Of a stretch of DNA of 64,000 nucleotides, positions 17,086 through 26,527 are shown one piece after another (the stretch's first letter is position 1; each line of letters begins with the position of its first letter). The translations under genes and the position numbers were made by a program. The stretch is from Paeniglutamicibacter sulfureus (lineage in GTDB: Bacteria > Actinomycetota > Actinomycetes > Actinomycetales > Micrococcaceae). The stretch spans positions 866,149 to 930,148 of the forward strand of contig NZ_JAULBL010000002.1 of NCBI RefSeq assembly GCF_030512175.1, written 5' to 3'. The notes under the pieces were generated by a model that made no database searches, was not told the origin of the DNA, and was given only the letters and a program-made list of their open reading frames with translations.

Positions 17086-17121
17086 GGCGGGGACGGAAGA
17101 GCATGCTCTTCCGTCCCCGCC
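17086..17121 (-). terminator. Perfect 36-nt palindromic terminator behind dps
   Basis: GGCGGGGACGGAAGAGCA at 17086-17103 is exactly self-complementary to 17104-17121. It starts 21 nt after the dps stop and is followed on the minus strand by TTTCCTT, so it should form a strong intrinsic terminator. Confidence 0.82.
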
Positions 17122-17142
17122 AAGATGCGCGTGCAGTTAGGG

Positions 17143-17703
17143 CTACTTGGCCTTCTTGGCCGCGCCCTTCTCGGTGGTGGCGTCCCGGTGGGCCAGTTCG
17201 CCCTCGGTGTTTTCGAGGTGCGAGCGCATGAACCACTGGAATTGCTCCAGTGCGGCGGTCTGGCCGATGAGGATGTCCTCGGTGATCGGGTCCAGCTCGC
17301 CGACCTCCTCGATGGTCTTGCGCATCGACTCGATGACCCCGGTGTAGACCACATCCAGGGCTGCAAGGTGCTCGGTGGTACGGGCTCGGCCAATCTCATA
17401 GTCGTCCCATTCGCGTGCCTTGACCAATGCGCCGGGCAGGCCGTTCGGGGCAACGCCCATGGTGGCCATGCGTTCGGCCAGCGCGTCGATCATGGCGCGA
17501 ACCAATTCAATCTGGGGGTCAAGCATTTCGTGGACGCCGATGAAGTCGCGTCCCACGACATTCCAGTGTGCGTGCTTAAGCGTCAATTGCAGGTCGTTGA
17601 ATGCGTGGATCCGCATTTGCAGGGCGTTGGCGACCTTGTGGCCGTTGGCCAGACTCATTCCCGGAACGGTGAATCCTGCATTGCTCGTGGTTTTTGCTGC
17701 CAT
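17143..17703 (-). CDS. dps: Dps-family DNA-binding ferritin-like protein
   Basis: This 186-residue Dps protein forms iron-storing dodecamers that protect DNA. The ferroxidase signature is present: HAHWNVVG with His44/His46 and FIGVHEMLD with His58, Glu59 and Asp62, which also matches the Dps family signature. The C-terminus ends in a short basic tail (EKGAAKKAK) that may bind DNA. GAGGAGG lies close before the ATG at 17703; an upstream in-frame extension lacks such a site. A perfect palindromic terminator follows. No clear operator was seen upstream. Confidence 0.9.
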   Translation of the reverse strand: MAAKTTSNAGFTVPGMSLANGHKVANALQMRIHAFNDLQLTLKHAHWNVVGRDFIGVHEMLDPQIELVRAMIDALAERMATMGVAPNGLPGALVKAREWDDYEIGRARTTEHLAALDVVYTGVIESMRKTIEEVGELDPITEDILIGQTAALEQFQWFMRSHLENTEGELAHRDATTEKGAAKKAK

Positions 17704-17866
17704 TGATGCCTCCTCGATGTTCGACTGCCGCGCAGTCTTCCGTGGATATCCATGTGATGTAGCGGTACTTAGGAACGTATCATGCACCGGGCGCAAAAGG
17801 CCCGGGATTTACGCGTAGGGAAAACACAAGAACACCGAACGGCTGGTTTCTGCTAGGCGCAACCCG

Positions 17867-18358
17867 TCATTCCGCCGGCAGCTTCGAGCGCGGGGTGACA
17901 ATCCGGGGCAGGACGAGCAAGAGGAAGAGGGCTGCGGCCGTGAGGATCCCTCCCACCAACAGGCCCATCTGCCAACCGTGCAGGACCTGGATGACAAACC
18001 AGACGCACCCGGCCACCAAGACACCCACCCCCACGACGACAATCCGGGAGATGATATGGCCCAGGTGGACGGTGGTGGCCTTGAGCTGCTGGCCGAAGAA
18101 GTGGCGGTGCACGGCCACGGGGGTAACCAGCAACAGGATCACCAGGGCCGACGCGACCAGCAGCACCAAATAGAACCTCTCATCGGGTGCCTCAAGGGTG
18201 TCGAAGCGGGACTGGAAGGGCAGGACGACCAGGAAGGCTGCCAGGATCTGTGCCCCGGTTTGCATCACGCGCATTTCCTGCAATAGCTCGTTCCACTTGC
18301 GGTGCAGTTCCTCGTCGCTGTTCTCGGTCTCTTGGACGTTGTCGGTGTGCTTGGCCAT
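17867..18358 (-). CDS. DUF6328 membrane protein
   Basis: This 163-residue small membrane protein has a charged N-terminus (HTDNVQETENSDEELHRKW), a conserved stretch NELLQEMRVMQTGAQILAAF and LPFQSRF, then about four hydrophobic segments. The pattern matches the actinobacterial DUF6328 family, which has no known function. GAGGAA lies 7-8 nt before the ATG at 18358. It is divergent from the UvrA2-like gene with about 116 nt between starts. Confidence 0.75.
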   Translation of the reverse strand: MAKHTDNVQETENSDEELHRKWNELLQEMRVMQTGAQILAAFLVVLPFQSRFDTLEAPDERFYLVLLVASALVILLLVTPVAVHRHFFGQQLKATTVHLGHIISRIVVVGVGVLVAGCVWFVIQVLHGWQMGLLVGGILTAAALFLLLVLPRIVTPRSKLPAE

Positions 18359-18474
18359 GTCAGGTTCCTCTGCCGGGGACGGTGTGTCAAAAACATTATG
18401 CGACGCCCGGGCGCAGGACACGACAACACGGCGGATAACCCACATAACAACGCAACGGCTGGAGATCGGCGGGT

Positions 18475-21039
18475 ATGCGGCTTAGTGTGGGGATGGTGAA
18501 CAGCATTGGGCAGGACACCGAATACACGCCGGCACCAAACAAGCATGACGGGTTCGTCCACGTGCGCGGCGCCAACGAGAACAACCTGCAGGACGTGGAG
18601 GTGCGCATCCCGCGCGATGCCATCGTCGCCTTCACCGGGGTCTCGGGGTCGGGGAAATCCTCGCTGGCCTTTGGCACCATCTTTGCCGAGGCGCAGCGCC
18701 GATTCCTGGAATCGGTGGCACCCTATGCGCGTCGGCTCATCGCCCAGGGCCACACGCCCAAGGTCGAATTCATCTCCGGGTTGCCGCCGGCCGTCGCCCT
18801 GCAACAGCGCCGCGGCACCGCCAGCTCCCGTTCCACCGTGGGCACGCTGACCACGCTCTCAAACTCGGTGCGCATGCTCTTCTCCCGGGCCGGGGACTAT
18901 CCCCAGGGGGTTCCGCGCCTGGACTCGGACTCCTTCTCGCCGAACACCGCGGTGGGCGCCTGCCCGCAATGCCACGGCCTGGGCATCGCCCATACCGTCA
19001 CCGAGGACTCACTGGTTCCTGACCCGTCACTGAGCATCCGCGAGGGCGCGATCGCCGCATGGCCCGGTGCCTGGCAGGGGAAGAACCTGCGCGACATCAC
19101 CTCGCACCTGGGCCACGACGTGGATATACCCTTCCGGGAACTTCCCAAAAAGGTGCGTGACTGGCTGCTGTTCACCGAGGAGCAACCCGTGGTGGAAGTG
19201 ACACCCGAACGCGACAGGGTCGCCAAGCCCTACAAGGGGCGGTTCTGGAGCGCGCGACGCTATGTGCTGCACACCGTGGCCGACTCCAAGTCCGAAACGA
19301 TGCGCACCAAGGCGCTGCGCTTCATGCGCTCGGGCCCCTGCCCGGCATGCTCCGGGACGGGCTTCCGCCCCGAGGCCCTGGCGGTGGGCTTCGCCGGGTT
19401 GGACATCGCAGAGTTCAACGCCACCGCGCTCGATGCCCTCGCCACGGTGCTGCGGCCGGTTGCCGAGAACCGGCCGGCTCCCGGAGGGGAACCGGCACAC
19501 GAGGTGGCCGCCACGATCGCTGCCGACCTGCTGGAGCGCATCGAGGTGCTCACCGGGTTGGGACTGGGCTACCTGAGCCTGGACCGCGGCACCCCCACGC
19601 TCTCGCCGGGGGAAATGCAGCGCTTGCGCATCGCCACGCAGCTGCGCTCGGGTCTCTTCGGGGTGATCTACGTGCTCGACGAACCATCCGCCGGACTGCA
19701 CCCGGCCGACGCCCGACCGCTGCTGGAGGTGCTCGAGGCCTTGAAGGCCGGCGGGAACTCGGTCTTTGTGGTGGAACACAACATGGATGTGGTCGGCCGG
19801 GCGGACTGGATCATCGACGTGGGTCCCGGGGCGGGCGCGGGAGGCGGCAAGGTTCTCTACAGCGGACCGGTGGCGGGGCTGGCGAAGGTTCCCGAATCGG
19901 TGACCCGGCGCTTCCTGGAGCCCGCCGACGCCGCTGCACCCCGGACGCCGCGGGAAGCCGAGCACTGGCTGGAACTGGACGGGATCAGCCTGCACAACCT
20001 GGCGGATCTTGACGCGAGCTTCCCGCTGGGCGTGCTCAGCGCCGTCACCGGTGTTTCCGGATCCGGCAAGTCCTCGCTGGTCAGCCAGGCATTGGCGTAC
20101 GGTGTTTTGGACAATATGCGCGGCGACGGATCCAATGGGTCCAACGGATCGCCCGATTCCTTCGAGTCGGTCGACGGCGAGCCGGACACGGCATCCGACC
20201 GGGCCACGGTGCGCGAGGTACGCGGAGCAGGGCGGATCGATCGGATCGTGGCCATGGACCAAAAACCCATTGGCCGCACTCCGCGCTCCAACCTCGCCAC
20301 GTACACCGGCCTCTTCGACGCGGTGCGCAGGGCCTTTGCCGACACATCCTTGGCCAGGCAGCGCGGCTACGGGGCAGGGCGGTTTTCCTTCAATGTGGCC
20401 GGCGGGCGCTGCGAGACGTGTCTGGGCGAGGGATACCTGGAAGTTGAATTGCTCTTCCTGCCCGGCAGCTACGGCCCCTGCCCCGAATGCCACGGATCGC
20501 GCTACAACCCCGAGACCCTCGAGGTCACCTACGAGGGCAGGAACATCGCCGAGATCCTGGCCCTGAGCGTGGACGAGGCCGCCGAATTCCTGGCCGGCAT
20601 TCCGGCCGCGGCACGGTCCCTGGAGACGTTGCGCGACGTGGGATTGGGCTACCTGTCCCTGGGTCAACCGGCGCCCGAGCTCTCCGGCGGCGAGGCCCAG
20701 CGCATCAAGCTGGCCACCGAGTTGCAGCGTGCCCGGCGGGGCCACACGCTCTACCTGTTGGACGAGCCCACCACCGGCCTGCACCCGGCGGATGTGCAAT
20801 TACTGCTGGGCCAACTGCACCGGCTGGTCGATGAATCCAACACCGTGATCGTGGTGGAACACCACATGGATGTGGTGGCAGCCGCCGACTGGGTCATCGA
20901 CCTGGGCCCGGATGGCGGGGACGCCGGAGGGAAAATCGTTGCCACCGGGACCCCTGCGCAATTGGCTGCGCACCCGAAGTCCAGGACCGCTCCCTACCTC
21001 GCCAAGCGACTGGGGATCGCGGGGTCCAACCGTCGGTAA
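18475..21039 (+). CDS. UvrA2-like excinuclease ATPase lacking the UvrB-binding domain
   Basis: This 854-residue UvrA paralogue has two ABC ATPase modules. Walker A motifs GVSGSGKSS occur near 55 and 530, signature regions LSPGEMQRLR and LSGGEAQRIK, and Walker B LDEPSAGLHPAD and LDEPTTGLHPAD. Zinc-binding CxxC pairs are at CPQCHG, CPACSG, CETCLG and CPECHG. It is roughly 90-100 residues shorter than canonical UvrA, and the region after the first Walker A runs directly into the ATPase core, as in UvrA2 proteins linked to tolerance of DNA-damaging drugs. The first signature has Pro for Gly. An ATG at 18493 is an alternative start. Confidence 0.85.
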   Translation: MRLSVGMVNSIGQDTEYTPAPNKHDGFVHVRGANENNLQDVEVRIPRDAIVAFTGVSGSGKSSLAFGTIFAEAQRRFLESVAPYARRLIAQGHTPKVEFISGLPPAVALQQRRGTASSRSTVGTLTTLSNSVRMLFSRAGDYPQGVPRLDSDSFSPNTAVGACPQCHGLGIAHTVTEDSLVPDPSLSIREGAIAAWPGAWQGKNLRDITSHLGHDVDIPFRELPKKVRDWLLFTEEQPVVEVTPERDRVAKPYKGRFWSARRYVLHTVADSKSETMRTKALRFMRSGPCPACSGTGFRPEALAVGFAGLDIAEFNATALDALATVLRPVAENRPAPGGEPAHEVAATIAADLLERIEVLTGLGLGYLSLDRGTPTLSPGEMQRLRIATQLRSGLFGVIYVLDEPSAGLHPADARPLLEVLEALKAGGNSVFVVEHNMDVVGRADWIIDVGPGAGAGGGKVLYSGPVAGLAKVPESVTRRFLEPADAAAPRTPREAEHWLELDGISLHNLADLDASFPLGVLSAVTGVSGSGKSSLVSQALAYGVLDNMRGDGSNGSNGSPDSFESVDGEPDTASDRATVREVRGAGRIDRIVAMDQKPIGRTPRSNLATYTGLFDAVRRAFADTSLARQRGYGAGRFSFNVAGGRCETCLGEGYLEVELLFLPGSYGPCPECHGSRYNPETLEVTYEGRNIAEILALSVDEAAEFLAGIPAAARSLETLRDVGLGYLSLGQPAPELSGGEAQRIKLATELQRARRGHTLYLLDEPTTGLHPADVQLLLGQLHRLVDESNTVIVVEHHMDVVAAADWVIDLGPDGGDAGGKIVATGTPAQLAAHPKSRTAPYLAKRLGIAGSNRR

Positions 21040-21427
21040 CCGGCGAGCACCACGCCAGGCGGGGAAGTCGAGGTCGCGGCGGTGGTTCTGGCGCATCACG
21101 TGGCGGATGCACCCGACGGCGCTGGGCGTGAGCACCACGTCGATGTGCTTCTGCAGTGCCCGAGCCTGCTTCTGAAGGTTGACCGGGCGGCCGCCCTTGC
21201 GAAGCTGCCGGGCAACATGGGCCGCGAGTGCGTCCTGCGCGTGGGCGATGAAGGCCTGTGGCCTGGCGGCGCGGATCATGTCAAAGCCTCGATGGGGGGA
21301 GTGCCCGCGATCCAGCAGGATCGCGAATCCCATGGAAGGGCCGCGGTTGATGCCCATGTGGCAGTGGGCCAGGACCTTCCCGCCCTCAAGCTCCGCGAGC
21401 CGGGCGAAGCGGTCGGGACCATCGGCT
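21040..21427 (-). pseudogene. Remnant of a dual-specificity phosphatase-like gene
   Basis: Read on the minus strand this stretch encodes RFARLAELEGGKVLAHCHMG followed by INRGPSMGFAILL. It contains the tyrosine/dual-specificity phosphatase P-loop HCxxGxxR with the nucleophilic Cys and the Arg. About 100 further plausible residues follow, then the frame runs into the end of the UvrA2-like gene. Immediately upstream of the fragment two stop codons (TAA, TAG) close the frame at 21428-21433, no start codon or ribosome-binding site precedes the P-loop, and the first 60 or more residues of such a phosphatase are absent. It therefore looks 5'-truncated by a rearrangement. Confidence 0.55.
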
Positions 21428-21437
21428 TACTAGTGCG

Positions 21438-22607
21438 TTGGCGAAAAATGAAAGAATCAACGATGTGGATAACGAACTTGAACCCGGGCGCCGGCGTGAA
21501 TCGGCGGAGATCCAGTTCCGCAGCGAAAGCTGGGCACTGTGGCTCGGGTTCGGCTGTACGGCCCTGGGCGTGGCGGTCGGGCTCGTCGGCTTTGCAAACC
21601 ACCGTCCGGATTTGGCGGGCTTCCATTCCGTGGGCGTGTATTCCGCGATCCTGGCGGCACTGACAGCGTCGGGCGGAAGCGTCCTCGGCTACCTGAGGGT
21701 GCTGACCAAGACCCAGACCTGGCTACTGGACTTTCCGCTCTACCGGCAGATCATCAACGCCGGCGCACTGGTGATCATCCACGCGGCAATTTCCGCGATG
21801 GCGGCACTTGTCACCTTTCGGATCTTTCAGGACGCCTTCCTGGGACTGACCGTGGACAGGTATGCGGGCAGCCTTATGTTGGGTATCACCGCCGGAATCG
21901 CCGGCTATGTTGCCCTGCTGTCCTCGGCGCGGGTGACGGCACAAAGCCTGTCAACGCTGCTGGCAACCTTCATGACCACCGGCGTGTTCATCAGCATGCT
22001 GGCAGCTGAGAACCCGTTCTGGTGGCGTTCGATGTTCTCCGCCCTTGGTACCAGGTCCTCCGGGCTCATGTCCTTCTGGACGTTCAACGTCACCCTGGTC
22101 GTCTCCGGCCTGGTGCTCAGCACCCTGACCGCGTTCATCGTGCGCGACGTGATCAGGATGGCGCGCATTCACGACAGGCTGGCCACCGCGCAGGGAAGGC
22201 CGCTGCCGCGTTTCATCCGGCCGCGCCCAGCGGTGGTGCGCACCTGCCTGCTGGGCCTGGGGGCCTGCGTCATCGGGATCGGACTGATCCCGTTCAACGT
22301 CTCGGCGCCGGTGCACTCGGCCATCGTGCGCATCGCCGCGGGATTCATCGTGGTGCTGCTGCTGGGCGCGGCACTTTGGCTGCCGGGATTCCCCTGGGTG
22401 TTCCACCTGCTCTCATTTGCCTGCTTCCTGGGGCTGGTGGGCGCTGCCCTGCTCTGGCAGCCGCTGGCCTACTACAACCTCACAGCCTTCGAGCTGGCGG
22501 TCGTGGGCATCGTCTTTGGCTGGCTCAGCGTGTTCATCCGCACCACCGACGCGGCCCTCGCCGTCAAGAGGAAGGAACTTGCCGACGTCTTGGCCGTCAA
22601 CGGCTGA
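21438..22607 (+). CDS. Multi-pass membrane protein of unknown function
   Basis: This protein of up to 389 residues has a short charged N-terminus and about nine to ten hydrophobic helices (for example WLGFGCTALGVAVGLVGF, IIHAAISAMAALVTF, ACVIGIGLIPFNVSAPVHSA, LGLVGAALLWQPLAYY). I do not recognise the family; it could be a transporter-like or integral sensor protein. The start is unclear: TTG at 21438 or GTG at 21465 are the only reasonable early starts, and neither has a good ribosome-binding site. This is odd next to the truncated phosphatase remnant that ends just upstream, so the gene's own 5' end may have been moved. It ends 2 nt before the stop of the convergent monooxygenase gene. Confidence 0.65.
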   Translation: MAKNERINDVDNELEPGRRRESAEIQFRSESWALWLGFGCTALGVAVGLVGFANHRPDLAGFHSVGVYSAILAALTASGGSVLGYLRVLTKTQTWLLDFPLYRQIINAGALVIIHAAISAMAALVTFRIFQDAFLGLTVDRYAGSLMLGITAGIAGYVALLSSARVTAQSLSTLLATFMTTGVFISMLAAENPFWWRSMFSALGTRSSGLMSFWTFNVTLVVSGLVLSTLTAFIVRDVIRMARIHDRLATAQGRPLPRFIRPRPAVVRTCLLGLGACVIGIGLIPFNVSAPVHSAIVRIAAGFIVVLLLGAALWLPGFPWVFHLLSFACFLGLVGAALLWQPLAYYNLTAFELAVVGIVFGWLSVFIRTTDAALAVKRKELADVLAVNG

Positions 22608-22609
22608 GC

Positions 22610-24154
22610 CTAGGCGCCCACGTGTTCGAAGTGGGCCACGAACATGTCAGGCCGCACCAACACCACCGAACCATTGGGCAGGCGGCGCTTGGGAGCGGCG
22701 ACAAATTCATGAAGCGGCACCTGGTACTCGGCGGCCAGTTGCTCCCCGCGCTCCCTTCCGGCCGGGCCGTAGACGTGCACCTGCCAGCGGGCGTCGTTGA
22801 GCACCTCGAAGTTGTCGGCGTGTTCGCCGGTGCGGTTGGGCACCCATGGCAGGCGGCGGCCAAGCACCTGTCCGCGTCGCCTGGTCCGGGCAAAGCCGGT
22901 GGCCAGGGTGGCACGGTCCTTGGCGCTGTCATCCATCCAGTAGTGGATGCGGATCTGCGAGAGGTACCCGAAGAAGCGCCGCCCGGCAGGTATTCTGCCC
23001 ATCAGGCGCACGGCGGCCGGCCACACCAGAGGCAGCACCCGGGTGCGGATCGTGCGGGCCAGCAGGGAATCGGAGGTGGCGGCGCTGAAGAGCCTGTCGG
23101 TGGTGGCCACCAGGCGCAGGGCCACGGGGCGGCGTTCGACTTCGTAGCGCTCCAGGTAGGACTCGGGCATGCGGCCGGAAAAGACGTCAGCCATCTTGCA
23201 CACCAGGTTGTGTGCGTCCTGCAGCCCGGTGTTCATGCCCTGCGCTCCGACCGGCGAGTGGATGTGGGCGGCATCCCCGGCCAGGAAAACCCTGCCCCGG
23301 GCGAAGCGCTCGGCAACGCGGTGATGCACGCGGTAGGTGGTGAACCACGAGGCCGATCCGTACATGACACCGAACTCGCGGCGCAGGCTGGCCCGGGCGC
23401 GGTCCTCGTCGATATCGGGTTTGTCCCCGGTGGAGTCCTTGGGTTCGTGCAGGATGCCCAGCAGGCGACGCCGCTCGCCGCCGGAGTCGTCCCTGCCCAT
23501 CGGGAAGCCGAGCATGAAGTTCTCATCGGAAAAGCGCAGGTTGATTCCCGAGCCCATGCCGGTGACCCCCTGGGCGTCGAGCACGTAGAAGACCTCGTCG
23601 TCGGTTTTCCCCTCAAAGGCAATGCCGAGGGATTCGCGGATGGGGGAGGAAGCGCCGTCCGCGGCGATCACGTAGCGAGCCGAAATGTGCACCGGCCCCT
23701 GCGGCCCGGTGCACTTGATGAGCAACTGGTCCCCAGTGTCCGAAAAGGACTCGTAGCCGTGCTCCCAGAGCACTTCGTTGCCCGCGTCTTTCAGGTAATC
23801 GGCCAACAGCTCCTCATTGGCGCTCTGTTCCAGCATGGTCAGTCCCGCGAAGGGCGTCTGGGCGTAACCGAGCCGGTTGAGCTTGATGCTCTTGAAACTG
23901 CGGGACCCGATGCCCGGGCGCATTTCCCCGGTCGGCACCGAGCGTCGCTTGACCTCGTCCGCCAGCCCCAGTTGGCGGTAGATCTCCATGCTGCGTGCCT
24001 GCAGCGCCAGGGCGCGCGATTCGCGGGTGGGACCCGACTTCATGTCAATGACCCGTGCGTCGATCCCGAAATTCTGCAGCCAAGCCCCGGCCATCAAACC
24101 CGTGGGCCCGGCACCGATTACCAAAACGTCTGTGTGCAGTAGCGTCGCGTCCAT
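22610..24154 (-). CDS. FAD-dependent aromatic monooxygenase (PheA/TfdB type)
   Basis: This 514-residue flavoprotein monooxygenase has the dinucleotide motif GAGPTG at 14-19, the middle DG motif (AADGASSPIR) and the GD motif GRVFLAGDAAHIHSP followed by GAQGMNTGLQDAHNL. A C-terminal thioredoxin-like tail of the phenol-hydroxylase group appears to be present. Family members hydroxylate phenols, polyketides or antibiotics such as rifampicin and tetracycline, and the substrate cannot be read here. It is encoded 61 nt after the photolyase gene on the same strand. The ATG at 24154 is preferred to one at 24190 because the flavin motif then lies at the usual distance; the ribosome-binding site is weak. 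Confidence 0.82.
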   Translation of the reverse strand: MDATLLHTDVLVIGAGPTGLMAGAWLQNFGIDARVIDMKSGPTRESRALALQARSMEIYRQLGLADEVKRRSVPTGEMRPGIGSRSFKSIKLNRLGYAQTPFAGLTMLEQSANEELLADYLKDAGNEVLWEHGYESFSDTGDQLLIKCTGPQGPVHISARYVIAADGASSPIRESLGIAFEGKTDDEVFYVLDAQGVTGMGSGINLRFSDENFMLGFPMGRDDSGGERRRLLGILHEPKDSTGDKPDIDEDRARASLRREFGVMYGSASWFTTYRVHHRVAERFARGRVFLAGDAAHIHSPVGAQGMNTGLQDAHNLVCKMADVFSGRMPESYLERYEVERRPVALRLVATTDRLFSAATSDSLLARTIRTRVLPLVWPAAVRLMGRIPAGRRFFGYLSQIRIHYWMDDSAKDRATLATGFARTRRRGQVLGRRLPWVPNRTGEHADNFEVLNDARWQVHVYGPAGRERGEQLAAEYQVPLHEFVAAPKRRLPNGSVVLVRPDMFVAHFEHVGA

Positions 24155-24215
24155 GAAACCCACGCTACGCCCCCATGCCCGGCAAAGCACTGATACGGGC
24201 CTTGTGGCGGCGCAA

Positions 24216-25631
24216 TCACGTGCCGGTTTCCGCCGGGGGTGTCTCCTTCATCCGCGCAAGCGAGTCCAGGGCCCGGGCACGGGAGGCCATCAGGTCCACC
24301 ATCTGATCGACCTTGGAATACGGGACAAAGCGGTCAATGTAGGAACCGTGCGGATCAAATTTCTTGGCCTGCAGCAATGGGTTGAAGACCCTGACGAACG
24401 GGGACGCGTCGGCCCCGCACCCGGCGACCCATTGCCAGTTGGCCGGGTTTGATGCCGCGTCCGCGTCCACGAGGGTGTCCCAAAACCATTCCTCGCCCAC
24501 CTGCCAATGGATACCCAGGTTCTTGACCAGGAAGCTGGCGGTGACCATGCGGACCCTGTTGTGCATCCATCCCGTTTCCCAAAGCTGCTTCATGCCGGCG
24601 TCCACCAGCCCGTAACCCGTCGAACCATCGCACCAGGCCTTGAAGTGGCGGGCCGCCGTTGTTTCCTCCGGCCCTCTGTTTACGCTGGAGCCGGGCCAGG
24701 CCCAGTCAAACGCGTCGAACTCGCTGCGCAGGTTGCGGGTAGCCAAATCCGGGTAGTGGTAGAGCAGGTTCCAGCAAAAGTCGCGCCACACCAGTTGACG
24801 CATCAAGGCCCGCGTGCCCTCGGCTCGCTCGGGATGGACGCGCAACATGCGGCTGAGGGTCTCCCAGACCTCGACGGGACCCAGATGCCCCCAACGCAGG
24901 GCCGCCGACAAACGCGAGGTGCCGTCGGTGTCGGGCCTGTCGCGGGACGTGGCGTAGTCGCCGGCGATTTCCTCCAACACCACGCCCAGGCGGTCCCGGG
25001 CCGCGGCCTCGCCCGGAACCCAGGCGGCGGCCAGTCCGTGCGACCAGTCGGGAGCCGAGGGCAACAGGCCCCAGTCATCCAATTTTTCCGAGGTCAATTC
25101 GGTGGTCACGGGTTCCTGCGCTTCGGGCCTGTCCAGCACCGGGCGCATCGGCAGCCGCTGCAGCGCGTTGAAGAAGGGCGTGAAGACCTTGAAGTTCCTT
25201 GAATCCTGGGTCAGCACGGTCCACGGTTCGTGCAAGAGCGTTCCGGCATGGCTGTGGGCCTCAAGCCCGGCGTCGGTCGCCAACTTCTTGGCCGCTGCGT
25301 CGACGGCGCGTTCGGCTCCGCCGTAGCGACGGTTCCAATGCATCGTGGAGATGCCGTCGGCGGCGAGGAGCCCCGGAAGGACCTCGGCCGCGGCACCGCG
25401 GCGCAAAAGCAATGGCACGCCGAGTCCTGCCAATGATTCACGCAGCTCATTCAATGCGTGATGCAGCCACCACTTGGCAGCGCCGCCCAACGGACGCACG
25501 CCGGGGGACTGCTCGTCAAGGATGAACAGGGCGGTTGTCGGCCCCGAAGCCATGGCGGCACAGAGCGCCGGATTGTCGGCCACGCGCAGGTCGTCGCGGA
25601 ACCACACGATGGTGGATGATGCCTGGTTCAT
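24216..25631 (-). CDS. phr: Deoxyribodipyrimidine photolyase (cryptochrome/photolyase family)
   Basis: This 471-residue class I-type photolyase reverses UV-induced pyrimidine dimers using light. The N-terminal antenna domain starts TIVWFRDDLRVADNPAL. The FAD-binding C-terminal half shows TGYGLVDAGMKQLWETGWMH, then NRVRMVTASFLVKNL and DADAASNPANWQWVAG, the best-conserved photolyase blocks. GAAAGAG lies before the ATG at 25631. It starts 35 nt after the crtEb stop on the same strand, so it is probably co-transcribed with the carotenoid genes, an arrangement that makes sense for light protection. Confidence 0.92.
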   Translation of the reverse strand: MNQASSTIVWFRDDLRVADNPALCAAMASGPTTALFILDEQSPGVRPLGGAAKWWLHHALNELRESLAGLGVPLLLRRGAAAEVLPGLLAADGISTMHWNRRYGGAERAVDAAAKKLATDAGLEAHSHAGTLLHEPWTVLTQDSRNFKVFTPFFNALQRLPMRPVLDRPEAQEPVTTELTSEKLDDWGLLPSAPDWSHGLAAAWVPGEAAARDRLGVVLEEIAGDYATSRDRPDTDGTSRLSAALRWGHLGPVEVWETLSRMLRVHPERAEGTRALMRQLVWRDFCWNLLYHYPDLATRNLRSEFDAFDWAWPGSSVNRGPEETTAARHFKAWCDGSTGYGLVDAGMKQLWETGWMHNRVRMVTASFLVKNLGIHWQVGEEWFWDTLVDADAASNPANWQWVAGCGADASPFVRVFNPLLQAKKFDPHGSYIDRFVPYSKVDQMVDLMASRARALDSLARMKETPPAETGT

Positions 25632-25666
25632 GTTCGTGCTCTTTCGTGCGGACGGTGGTTTTGGGA

Positions 25667-26527
25667 CTAGCGGGACAGGGCGTACCAAATCAGCAGCATG
25701 GTGACGAGGAACCCCGTGGCATAGTTCAGCCAGAGGAAGCGCACCCATCCGGCATGGGCGCGGGCGGAATCCTCGTCGTCCAGCCGGGCATGGGGCAGCA
25801 CATTGGCCAGGTAGGGCAGGGCCAGCAGACCCGCCAACGGGCCCGGCCAGTCGGTGAACAGGAGCAATGCGCCGGCGGCGAGGTAGGCTGCGGCGGCGAA
25901 CCTGACGGTCCGTTTCGCCCCCAGCACCGTGCCGATGGAACCCAGCGATGCTGCGCGGTCGGGGACGATGTCCTGCACCGCGCCGAACGCGTGTGAGGCC
26001 ACGCCCCAGAGAAAGAACGCCAGCAGGATCGCCACGAGCGCCGCGTCGAAACCGGCCCCCGCCAAGGCCAGTCCGTAGAGCGCGGGGGAGACGAAGTGGG
26101 TGCTGGAGGTCAGCGAGTCCAGGAAGGGACGCTCCTTGAAGCGCAGGTGCGGAGCGCTATAGGCGTAGAGCGCCGCCATCGATACCAACAGCACCAGGTT
26201 CGCCTGCCAGGAACCAACGATTCCCAGCACCACCAGGAATGGCAGGCAGGCAACCGCGCAGGCCGCTAGGATCCCGCGGTGCCGGCTGCGGTCCACCACC
26301 GCGCCTTCGGCCCCGCCCTTGCGGGGATTCAACAGGTCCGATTCGTAGTCGAAGACATCGTTGATCCCGTACATGGCCAGGTTGTAGGGAACGAGGAAGA
26401 AGAATGTTCCGACCACCCAGATCCAGTCGATTCTCCCGGCTGCCAACAGGTATGCCGCGGCAAAGGGGTAGGCGGTGTTGACCCAGGAAACGGGGCGGGA
26501 AGTCATGAGCAGTTCGCGCAGCATCAT
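25667..26527 (-). CDS. crtEb: Lycopene elongase (UbiA-type prenyltransferase)
   Basis: This 286-residue integral membrane prenyltransferase adds C5 units to both ends of lycopene to give the C50 flavuxanthin-type intermediate. The metal-binding motifs are NDVFDYESD at 56-64 and a second Asp-rich QDIVPDRA near 200. About eight to nine hydrophobic helices follow the UbiA pattern. The start ATGATG (26527 or 26524) overlaps the crtYf stop, so translation is coupled. Placement after crtYe and crtYf matches the decaprenoxanthin operons of Corynebacterium and Arthrobacter. Confidence 0.92.
   Translation of the reverse strand: MMLRELLMTSRPVSWVNTAYPFAAAYLLAAGRIDWIWVVGTFFFLVPYNLAMYGINDVFDYESDLLNPRKGGAEGAVVDRSRHRGILAACAVACLPFLVVLGIVGSWQANLVLLVSMAALYAYSAPHLRFKERPFLDSLTSSTHFVSPALYGLALAGAGFDAALVAILLAFFLWGVASHAFGAVQDIVPDRAASLGSIGTVLGAKRTVRFAAAAYLAAGALLLFTDWPGPLAGLLALPYLANVLPHARLDDEDSARAHAGWVRFLWLNYATGFLVTMLLIWYALSR

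Noticed and set aside
19027-20799. A 590-codon frame antisense to the UvrA2-like gene
   Set aside because: Same artefact of codon bias; no start signal.
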